From CATOSD01 sp965203135 (GTDB lineage Bacteria; Chloroflexota; Dehalococcoidia; Lucifugimonadales; CATOSD01): a DNA stretch of 64,000 nt. The notes beneath the pieces are model-generated. The model was given only the letters and a program-made list of their open reading frames with translations, ran no database searches and was not told the DNA's origin. The stretch covers positions 310,001 to 374,000 of the forward strand of contig CBDBBO010000001.1 of assembly GCA_965203135.1 (NCBI GenBank). Reading direction: 5' to 3'. This document shows, piece after piece, positions 57,871-64,000 of the stretch. The first letter of the stretch is position 1. Each line of letters starts with the position of its first letter. Made by a program: the position numbers and the translations under genes.

Positions 57871-58871
57871 CCGCTCAATTCGTCGGACAGCGCCTGTATC
57901 GCTGCCCTGCCCTCGTCCGAAACGCCCGCGTCGGCGAGCGCCCGCGCGGACTGGTCGCGGTATCGCGCGATCAACTGCTCGCAGGCGTCGCGCACCGACA
58001 TTTCGTCGACGAGCTCGCGGAGGCGGCCCACGTCGTCCGATTCGAGCACGCGCTTGAAATAAAACTCTCCCATGCGGCGCTTCTGGTTCGCATTGGCGTT
58101 GGAGAAGGCGTACACCACCGGCAGCAGCTTCATCTTGTTGGCGACTTCCGGGTACGGCTCCGAACCGCCGGGCGACAGGTCCCAGAAGAGCCGGACGTCC
58201 TCGCGGAGCTGCCAGGCGACGCCGAGGCTCTCGCCGCACGCAGCCAGCGCGTCGGACACCCGCGCGTCAGCGGAGGCGGCGAGCGCGCCGAGACGGGCGG
58301 CGCAGGCGGCGAGCGAACCGGACTTGAGCCGCACCATTTCGAGGTACTCGTCCAGTCCCAGGTCTATGCGCTCCTGTGCCTGGAGGTCGAGAAACCGCCC
58401 CTCGCAGGTGCGGAGGCTCGCCTCGTCCAGGACCTGCACGGCGCGGAACGTGGCCTCCGCCGAAAGCCCGGCGTCCTGCAGCCCGAACAGCGTGAGCCTG
58501 GCGAGCGCGTGCATGCCGTCCCCGGCGTTGATCGCCTGGGCGGGTCCCCACTTCCACCACACGGTCTCGCGGACGCCTCTCGCCGGCGCGCCCGCCTGCA
58601 CGTCCTCGTGAATCTCGCAGAAGTTCACCACCAGCTCCACGGCGGCGGCGGCGGGCAACGCGAGCCTGGCGTCGCCCCCCGCCGCGCGGCATGCGAGGAG
58701 GCAGAGCGCTCCGAGCGCTCGGAACCTGGGCCGGGCCGGGTCGTGCTCGCCCGGTTCGGCGGACCAGCCCAGGTGGTAGGCCATCATGTCGTACAGCGGC
58801 ATGTCGCGGGCCGCGACCGCGGCTTTGAGCGCGTCCTCGACCTGGGCGGAAAGGTCTTCGATAGTCGTCAC
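57867..58871 (-). CDS. Polyprenyl synthetase family protein with degenerate Asp motifs
   Basis: A 334-residue helical protein of the trans-prenyltransferase fold. The first Asp-rich motif is weakened to FCEIHEDVQ where active enzymes have HDDxxD, and the second is REDVRLFWD. Other fold features (KTCEGRFLDLQ-like segment, MVRLKSGSLAACAARLGAL) are retained. Loss of Asp in both motifs makes standard chain elongation doubtful; it may be a regulatory or small subunit, or use another substrate. It overlaps pgk by four bases and follows the Sua5-type gene by 28 nt. Confidence 0.75.
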   Translation of the reverse strand: MTTIEDLSAQVEDALKAAVAARDMPLYDMMAYHLGWSAEPGEHDPARPRFRALGALCLLACRAAGGDARLALPAAAAVELVVNFCEIHEDVQAGAPARGVRETVWWKWGPAQAINAGDGMHALARLTLFGLQDAGLSAEATFRAVQVLDEASLRTCEGRFLDLQAQERIDLGLDEYLEMVRLKSGSLAACAARLGALAASADARVSDALAACGESLGVAWQLREDVRLFWDLSPGGSEPYPEVANKMKLLPVVYAFSNANANQKRRMGEFYFKRVLESDDVGRLRELVDEMSVRDACEQLIARYRDQSARALADAGVSDEGRAAIQALSDELSG

Positions 58872-58899
58872 TGCATCCTCAAGAAGAATCGGCTATGCC

Positions 58900-59556
58900 C
58901 TACCCGTTCGCTGCCGCGATGCCTGCGCAGACTTCGGAGAGTTCGTCGCGCGAAACGGCTCCCTCGCGCAGGATTCGCGGTTCGGCGCCCGTCAGGTCGA
59001 CCAGAGTGGAGGCCACTCCGCCGTCGCAGCGGCCGTCGATCACCAGGCAGCACTCGCCCTCGAACTCGCGCCGCACGTCGTCGGCGTCCGTCAGCCCCGG
59101 GCGTCCGCTGCGGTTGGCGCTGGTGCCCGTCACCGGGCAGCCGAGCAGCCGAGCCAGCGCGCGCGGGGTGTCGTGGGCCGGCACGCGCAGCGCGACCGTG
59201 TCCAGCCCGCCGGTGGCGACGTGTGGGATGTCCGGGGCCTTGTACAGCACCAGCGTCAGCGCGCCCGGCCAGAAGCGCTCGGCCAGACGCCGGGCCTCGT
59301 CCGGAACGTCGCGCGCCCAGCGGTCCAGGTCGGCGGCGTCTGCGACGAGCAGCGGCAGCGCCATGCCGGCGGGCCGGCGCTTCAGCCGGAACACGCGCTC
59401 GACGGCGCGTTCGTCCAGCGCGTTCGCCGCCAGTCCGTAGATGGTATCGGTTGGTATCGCCGCCACTCCGCCGCTCCGCAGGTGCTGGGCGGCAGCCTCT
59501 ATCTGTGCTGGGAGAGGGTTGGCGGCGGGTTCGGCGCTGGGGAATTGGTTCGGCAT
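58900..59556 (-). CDS. L-threonylcarbamoyladenylate synthase (Sua5/YciO/YrdC family)
   Basis: A 218-residue YrdC-domain protein making threonylcarbamoyl-AMP for t6A37 of tRNA. It has GGVAAIPTDTIYGLAANA (about 30-47), KRRPAGMALPLLV, FWPGALTLVL and GTSANRSGRPG. It lacks the C-terminal Sua5 domain, so is the short TsaC type. A consensus -10 TATAAT on the minus strand lies 12 nt before the ATG, which would give an almost leaderless mRNA. It appears to head the long minus-strand run. Confidence 0.92.
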   Translation of the reverse strand: MPNQFPSAEPAANPLPAQIEAAAQHLRSGGVAAIPTDTIYGLAANALDERAVERVFRLKRRPAGMALPLLVADAADLDRWARDVPDEARRLAERFWPGALTLVLYKAPDIPHVATGGLDTVALRVPAHDTPRALARLLGCPVTGTSANRSGRPGLTDADDVRREFEGECCLVIDGRCDGGVASTLVDLTGAEPRILREGAVSRDELSEVCAGIAAANG

Positions 59557-59626
59557 CAAGGTTGAAAGATTATAGCATAGATGGTACTTTGACTTGGCCT
59601 TAGGCCTGCTTGTAGAGGTGAGTCGT

Positions 59627-61186
59627 TTGGTCGAGCCAACCGAAAGCTCACCGCGCGAGGCGGTGCTGGTGATCGACTTCGGGTCGCAGTACAGCCGCCT
59701 CATAGCGCGGAGAGTGCGCGAGTGCCGGGTGTTCTGCGAGATAGTGCCGCACGACGCCGCCTGGGAGGACGTGGAGCGCCTCAACCCCAAGGGCGTGATA
59801 CTCTCCGGCGGACCGGCCAGCGTCTACGAGGAGGGCGCACCGCTCGCCCCCGGCTGGGTGTACGACGGCGGGCTGCCGGTGCTGGGCATCTGCTACGGAA
59901 TGCAGGCGATGGTGCACCAGCTCGGCGGTGGCGTGGGTCGCACCGACGCCAGGGAGTACGGGCCGGCCACGCTTCACCTGAACGGCGCGGACAGTCCCCT
60001 GTTCGACGGGCTGCCCGGCTCGTTCCCGGTGTGGATGAGCCACGGCGACCACATCACCGCTCCCCCGCCCGGCTTCGAGCCGCTGGCGCACTCCGACAAT
60101 TCGCCCATAGCCGCGCTCGGCAACGGCAGCGGCGCATACGGCATCCAGTTCCACGCGGAGGTGGAGCACACGCCGCTGGGCAAGGCGCTGCTGGAGAACT
60201 TCCTGTTCAAGGTCTGCGGATGTGAGGGCGAGTGGTCCGCGGCCAACTTCGTGGAGCGCTCGGTGAACGAGATACGCGAGACCGTCGGGGACGGTCGCGT
60301 CATCTGCGCGCTGTCCGGCGGCGTCGACTCCGCCGTCACCGCCGCCCTTGTGCACCGGGCCATCGGCGACCAGCTCACGTGCGTGTTCGTGAACAACGGC
60401 CTGATGCGGCGCGGCGAGCCGGAGCAGATAGTGAGCGTGTTCGAGGGCCTTGACCTCAACCTGGTACACGTCGACGCCACCGAGGGCTTTCTGGGCGCGC
60501 TCCGCGGCGTTGCGGACCCGGAGCGAAAGCGGCTCATCATCGGCGAGGAGTTCATCCGCGTGTTCGACGAGCAGGCTGCGGGCATCGGCAGCGTGGACTA
60601 CCTGGCCCAGGGCACGCTGTACCCCGACGTGATCGAGAGCAAGACGCCCGAGAGCAAGGAGGGCGCGCGGATAAAGTCCCACCACAACGTCGGCGGGCTG
60701 CCCGAGCACATGAGGCTGAAGCTGGTCGAGCCGCTGCGCTACCTGTTCAAGGACGAGGCGCGGCAGGTTGGCCTGGAGCTCGGCCTGTCCGAGGACATCG
60801 TGTACCGCCAGCCGTTCCCCGGCCCCGGACTCGCGATTCGCATTATCGGGGACGTGACCCACGAGAAGCTCGAGACGCTCCGCGCCGCCGACTGGATCGT
60901 CATGCGCGAGATCGAGTCCGCCGGCCTCTACCGCGAGCTGTGGCAGAGCTTCGCGGTGCTCACCGACACCCACACGGTGGGCGTGATGGGCGACTATCGC
61001 ACCTACGACTACGTGATTGCGGTGCGCGCCGTGACCAGCAGCGACGCCATGACCGCCGATTGGGCGCGGCTGCCCTACGACGTGCTGGCGCGCATCTCCA
61101 CGCGCATCGCCAACGAGGTGCCGGGCGTGAACCGTGTCGTCTACGACATCACCAGCAAGCCGCCGGGGACGATAGAGTGGGAGTAG
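59627..61186 (+). CDS. guaA: GMP synthase (glutamine-hydrolysing)
   Basis: A 519-residue enzyme aminating XMP to GMP. The N-terminal glutamine amidotransferase has Cys in LGICYGMQAM and His/Glu in IQFHAEVEH. The ATP pyrophosphatase domain has ALSGGVDSAV, and the dimerisation domain ends KPPGTIEWE. The start is taken as TTG 59627, spaced from GAGGTG exactly like the Ldh start; TTG 59594 is possible. It is divergent from the Sua5-type gene and opens the purine run. Confidence 0.95.
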   Translation: MVEPTESSPREAVLVIDFGSQYSRLIARRVRECRVFCEIVPHDAAWEDVERLNPKGVILSGGPASVYEEGAPLAPGWVYDGGLPVLGICYGMQAMVHQLGGGVGRTDAREYGPATLHLNGADSPLFDGLPGSFPVWMSHGDHITAPPPGFEPLAHSDNSPIAALGNGSGAYGIQFHAEVEHTPLGKALLENFLFKVCGCEGEWSAANFVERSVNEIRETVGDGRVICALSGGVDSAVTAALVHRAIGDQLTCVFVNNGLMRRGEPEQIVSVFEGLDLNLVHVDATEGFLGALRGVADPERKRLIIGEEFIRVFDEQAAGIGSVDYLAQGTLYPDVIESKTPESKEGARIKSHHNVGGLPEHMRLKLVEPLRYLFKDEARQVGLELGLSEDIVYRQPFPGPGLAIRIIGDVTHEKLETLRAADWIVMREIESAGLYRELWQSFAVLTDTHTVGVMGDYRTYDYVIAVRAVTSSDAMTADWARLPYDVLARISTRIANEVPGVNRVVYDITSKPPGTIEWE

Positions 61187-61223
61187 TCTGCGCTTCCGCT
61201 CCAGGGTCTCGGGAGTGCTTCTG

Positions 61224-61592
61224 ATGGCCTCTGACTATCTGGACGACGAGTTCGAGATAGACCTCGAGGTGCGAGCGGCGCTGGACGCGCGGCTGCTGGA
61301 GTGGCCCGGCGTGTCGGGCGCACCGCTGCTCGGCGGCGTGGGCTACGTCGTGAAGGACAGGCCGTTCGCCGTCCTGCTGGAGGGCGTGGTGGCCATGTCC
61401 CTGCCCCTCGATCTGGCCAGACGGGCGCTCTCGCTCGCCGGCGTCTCGCCGCTGCCCGCGGGGGATGACGAACCGCTCCTCGCCGGCTGGATGCAGTTCC
61501 TGCTGCTGCTGCCGGAGGACGTGGATGCGGTGCTGCCGTGGCTGAAGGCCTCCTACGACCACGTGTCGGCTCAGCTGGAGGATTCCCCATGA
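61224..61592 (+). CDS. Small protein, TfoX-N-like, function unknown
   Basis: A 122-residue protein. The pattern of LEWPGVSGAPLLGGVGYVVKDRPFAVLLEGVV followed by WMQFLLLLPEDVDAVLPWLKASYDHV resembles small TfoX-N/YjbR-like domains, but I cannot place it firmly. The ATG at 61224 has GGGAG 8 nt upstream. Its stop overlaps the next start (ATGA), so it is coupled to the MazG-like gene in the purine run. Confidence 0.65.
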   Translation: MASDYLDDEFEIDLEVRAALDARLLEWPGVSGAPLLGGVGYVVKDRPFAVLLEGVVAMSLPLDLARRALSLAGVSPLPAGDDEPLLAGWMQFLLLLPEDVDAVLPWLKASYDHVSAQLEDSP

Positions 61593-62008
61593 CCGGGCGC
61601 GAACAGTGCGGCAGCGGCGTGACGCGGGAAGAATTCGTCGCGGCGATGGCTCGAATCGCTGAGAGCGTGTACGACTTCCACTCACGGTTCGGCCTTCCAA
61701 TGGTCGGCGCGGGACTCTTCCCCGAACAGGGCCTGGAGATGCTGAGGATGCGCCTGCCCTACCTGGTGGAGGAGATCGGCGAGCACTCCAAGGCGCTGAA
61801 CAACGACGACCTGGACGACGCGCTGCTGGAGCTTGCCGACGTGGCTTTCGTAGCCGCGGGCAGCGTGCTTACGGCGGGCGCGCCGGCCCTCGACGCCTGC
61901 TCGGATGTGGCGCGGAAGAACGACGCCAAGACGTTGGACACACACTACCTGGAGCAGTCGTCGGGCAAGGTGCTGCGCAGGCCCCGGCGCGACGGCGGGC
62001 GCGCATGA
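61589..62008 (+). CDS. MazG-like nucleotide pyrophosphohydrolase
   Basis: A 139-residue all-alpha NTP pyrophosphatase-like protein. The metal-binding helix pair is visible: YLVEEIGEHSKAL (EExxE-like) and ALLELADVAFVAAG (ExxD). Family members hydrolyse non-canonical or excess NTPs to NMP and pyrophosphate. It overlaps both neighbours by four bases (ATGA on each side), upstream with the TfoX-like gene and downstream with purD, which places it firmly in a purine operon. Confidence 0.78.
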   Translation: MTGREQCGSGVTREEFVAAMARIAESVYDFHSRFGLPMVGAGLFPEQGLEMLRMRLPYLVEEIGEHSKALNNDDLDDALLELADVAFVAAGSVLTAGAPALDACSDVARKNDAKTLDTHYLEQSSGKVLRRPRRDGGRA

Positions 62009-63273
62009 AGACGCTGCTGGTGGGTAACGGCGCGCGCGAGCACGCCATCGCCTGGAAGCTGGCGCAAAGCCCGCTGGTGAGCGAGCTCATCGTCGCGCCC
62101 GGCAACGCCGGCACCGCCGCGCTCGGCACGAACGTGCCGGTCGGCGCCGAGGACGTGGACGGCCTGCTGGACCTCGCCCAACGCGAGGGCGTGGAGTTCA
62201 CCGTCGTAGGCCCGGAGGCGCCGCTCGCCGCCGGCATCGTGGACCGCTTTCAGGAGGCGGGCGCGCTCATATTCGGGCCGACCGCCGCCGCTGCGCGCAT
62301 CGAAAGCAGCAAGACTTTCGCCAAAGACCTCATGCTGCGGAACGGCATCCCGACCGGGCGAGCCGAGGCGTTCAGCGACTACGGGCAGGCGCTCGAGTAC
62401 CTGGTAGCCGCTCCGCTACCCATCGTCGTCAAGGCCGACGGGCTGGCCGCAGGCAAGGGCGTGGTGGTGGCTAACACGCTGGATGAGGCGCGTGACGCGC
62501 TGCGCAGGCAGATGGTGGAGCTTGAGTTCGGCGACGCCGGCCGGCGGGTGCTGATCGAGGAATACCTCGACGGCCAGGAAATCAGCGTGTTCGCGTTCGT
62601 GGACGGCGAAGAAGTGTCCGAACTTGCGGCGGCGTGCGACTACAAGCGCGCCCTCGACGGCGACGAGGGGCCGAACACCGGCGGCATGGGCGCGTACAGC
62701 CCACCCGCGACGTGGAACGAGGAGCTGGAATGCGAGGTTCGCGAGCGCGTCATGGTTCCCGCGGCTAAAGCGCTGGCGGCGCTCGGCTCGCCCTTTCGCG
62801 GCATACTCTACGGCGGCCTGATGCTCACTTCCGACGGCCCCAAGGTGGTGGAGTTCAATTGCAGGATGGGCGATCCGGAGGCCCAGGCGGTGCTTCCGAG
62901 ATTGAAAACCGACCTTGCCGCAATTATGATTGATACGGTGACCGGAAAGCTCGAAGGGCTTTCGCTGGACTGGGACGACCGCCCCTGCGTGGGCGTGGTG
63001 CTCGCATCCGGCGGCTATCCCGGAGCGTACCGGACCGGGCGCGAGGTACGCGGGCTGGACGACCTCGGCGAAGACGCCCTGGTGTTCCACGCGGGCACCC
63101 GGCTCGAAGACGAGGCCGTCGTAACGGACGGGGGCCGCGTGCTCACGGTGTGCGCGCTCGGCGAGGACCTGGCCGAGGCGCGGGGGCGGGCCTACGAGTC
63201 CGCGGACCGCGTGAGCTTCGATGAAGCGCAGTTCCGCCGCGATATAGCGGCGCAGGGGCCGCTGCTGAGGTAG
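62005..63273 (+). CDS. purD: Phosphoribosylamine-glycine ligase
   Basis: A 422-residue ATP-grasp enzyme, the second step of purine synthesis. It has LLVGNGAREHAIAWKL, the ATP-grasp segment VVKADGLAAGKGVVVA, GPNTGGMGAYSPP and FNCRMGDPEAQAVLPRLK. The length is normal. It overlaps the MazG-like gene by four bases and is followed by purE after 93 nt. Confidence 0.96.
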   Translation: MKTLLVGNGAREHAIAWKLAQSPLVSELIVAPGNAGTAALGTNVPVGAEDVDGLLDLAQREGVEFTVVGPEAPLAAGIVDRFQEAGALIFGPTAAAARIESSKTFAKDLMLRNGIPTGRAEAFSDYGQALEYLVAAPLPIVVKADGLAAGKGVVVANTLDEARDALRRQMVELEFGDAGRRVLIEEYLDGQEISVFAFVDGEEVSELAAACDYKRALDGDEGPNTGGMGAYSPPATWNEELECEVRERVMVPAAKALAALGSPFRGILYGGLMLTSDGPKVVEFNCRMGDPEAQAVLPRLKTDLAAIMIDTVTGKLEGLSLDWDDRPCVGVVLASGGYPGAYRTGREVRGLDDLGEDALVFHAGTRLEDEAVVTDGGRVLTVCALGEDLAEARGRAYESADRVSFDEAQFRRDIAAQGPLLR

Positions 63274-63366
63274 CTAACCAAAACGTAAAGTCCTCCCGCG
63301 AGCGGCGAGGACAGGCCCGGCGACAATCCGACGGGCTACTTCGACAGAGAGAAAGGGGTACAGCCA

Positions 63367-63822
63367 ATGCCACTGGTGGGAGTGTTGATGGGCAGCGCGT
63401 CGGACGAGCCGATCATGCGCGAAACTACCGCCGTCCTCGATCAGATGGGCGTCAGCCACGAGGTCGAGGTGATGTCGGCGCACCGCACGCCGGACAAGGT
63501 GCGCAGCTACGGGCTGTCGGCGCGGGAACGCGGCGTCGAGGTCATCATCGCGGGCGCGGGCGGCTCAGCCGGACTGCCGGGTGTGCTCGCTTCCTGGACC
63601 ACCCTGCCCATAATCGGCGTGCCCATAGCGTCGAGCGAGTTGAAGGGGGTGGACGCCCTCTACGCCATCGCGCAGATGCCGCCCGGCGTCCCGGTGGCAG
63701 CGGTGGCGGTGGGAAGCTGGGGCGCGCGCAACGCGGCGTTCCTCGCGACGCAGATTCTCGGCGTCAAGCACGAGGCCATTCGCAAGGCATACGACGACTA
63801 CCGCGAGGCACAGCGACGATGA
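63367..63822 (+). CDS. purE: N5-carboxyaminoimidazole ribonucleotide mutase
   Basis: A 151-residue PurE of class I. It has VLMGSASDEPIM, the SAHRTPDKV segment, AGAGGSAGLPGVLA with the conserved His replaced by Ser in the motif as written, and SWGARNAAFLATQIL. It acts after PurK in bacteria; no purK is seen here. A match to the class II (direct CO2-using) type cannot be excluded. AGAAAGGGG precedes the ATG. purB follows after 38 nt. Confidence 0.93.
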   Translation: MPLVGVLMGSASDEPIMRETTAVLDQMGVSHEVEVMSAHRTPDKVRSYGLSARERGVEVIIAGAGGSAGLPGVLASWTTLPIIGVPIASSELKGVDALYAIAQMPPGVPVAAVAVGSWGARNAAFLATQILGVKHEAIRKAYDDYREAQRR

Positions 63823-63860
63823 TGGCGCGCTCGCGTCCATTCCAACCGGCGGAGAGCAGA

Positions 63861-64000
63861 TGATAGACCGCTACGCCAGGCCGAAGATGAAACAGGTCTG
63901 GTCCGAAGAGAACAAGTACGACAAGTGGCTCGAGGTCGAGCTGGCGGTGTGCGAGGCGTGGACGGCGGAGGGCGTCATTCCCGCCGAGGACATGGCCAAG
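63861..64000 (+). CDS. purB: Adenylosuccinate lyase, N-terminal part (partial)
   Basis: The first 46 codons (IDRYARPKMKQVWSEENKYD, then KWLEVELAVCEAW) match the start of bacterial adenylosuccinate lyase, which acts twice in purine synthesis. The ATG at 63861 has GGAGAG 5 nt upstream. The gene runs off the end of the window. Confidence 0.9.

Noticed and set aside
1..64000. CRISPR array
   Set aside because: No series of short, evenly spaced direct repeats was seen; the tandem RNA units at 7.1-7.3 kb are only two and have promoters and terminators.
1..64000. UGA reassigned to an amino acid genome-wide
   Set aside because: Many certain genes here end in TGA at the correct family length (for example mcrB/pgk-linked overlaps using GTGA and ATGA).

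Overview
The window is a 64 kb piece of a GC-rich bacterial chromosome. The best fit is a Chloroflexota genome of the Dehalococcoidia/SAR202 type. This is an inference from gene content: an F420 gamma-glutamyl ligase (cofE), archaeal-type phosphoglycerate mutase (apgM), a DapL-type lysine pathway, pyruvate phosphate dikinase, MmgE/PrpD, Ldh-family and enoyl-CoA hydratase catabolic genes, and two TenA paralogues. Most start sites have a clear purine-rich Shine-Dalgarno sequence, and GTG and TTG starts are common.

Layout. 1-2.2 kb: ppdK end, cofE, tenA. 2.2-7.9 kb: accessory block with an orphan VapB-like antitoxin, a PLD-type (BfiI/NgoFVII-like) nuclease convergent with a double-domain DNA methyltransferase, two tandem small-RNA genes and a decayed NYN gene. 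8-11.5 kb: Ldh-family dehydrogenase, epoxide hydrolase, and an intact IS982-like element inside an intergenic hairpin repeat. 11.5-13.8 kb: CoA-binding protein with an in-frame UGA, then an AAA ATPase/TOPRIM pair. 13.8-22 kb: two-domain envelope protein, catabolic operon (enoyl-CoA hydratase, small protein, MmgE/PrpD), ABC-F protein, PD-(D/E)XK fusion. 22-28.4 kb: rubredoxin-MBL protein, MoxR-like ATPase, valS, MFS. 28.4-36.1 kb: accessory block of lipoproteins and a large trypsin-like protein with thrombospondin-like repeats, entered by an IS. 36.2-44.7 kb: NHL/thioredoxin gene with a UGA codon, tenA, tRNA-Arg, smpB, S41 protease, HTH-TIR protein, MFS. 44.8-48.2 kb: dapF-dapL-hflX. 48.2-64 kb: small protein pair, then a long minus-strand run (tsaC-type, prenyl synthase, pgk, apgM, mcrB, mcrC, tpiA, miaA) and a plus-strand purine run (guaA, MazG-like, purD, purE, purB).

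Main discoveries. (1) Two genes look like unrecognised selenoprotein genes. The NHL/thioredoxin gene carries UGA inside a CUVNC active site, and the CoA-binding gene carries UGA where its family has a conserved Cys. In both, the reading frame continues with family-typical sequence, and a perfect 7-bp hairpin with a G in the first two loop bases follows at 22-25 nt, the geometry of a bacterial SECIS. (2) Two tandem ~65-nt RNA genes at 7.1-7.3 kb each have a near-consensus promoter, a hairpin and a terminator. The second promoter lies inside the first terminator, and compensatory base changes support the fold. (3) Three lipoprotein promoters share an 18-nt spacer containing a LexA-box-like palindrome. 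(4) Several possible defence modules occur, including mcrBC lodged inside a glycolytic operon.

A few genes carry small indels (NYN, dapL, a 28-bp duplication in the trypsin-like gene). These may be real decay or assembly error.
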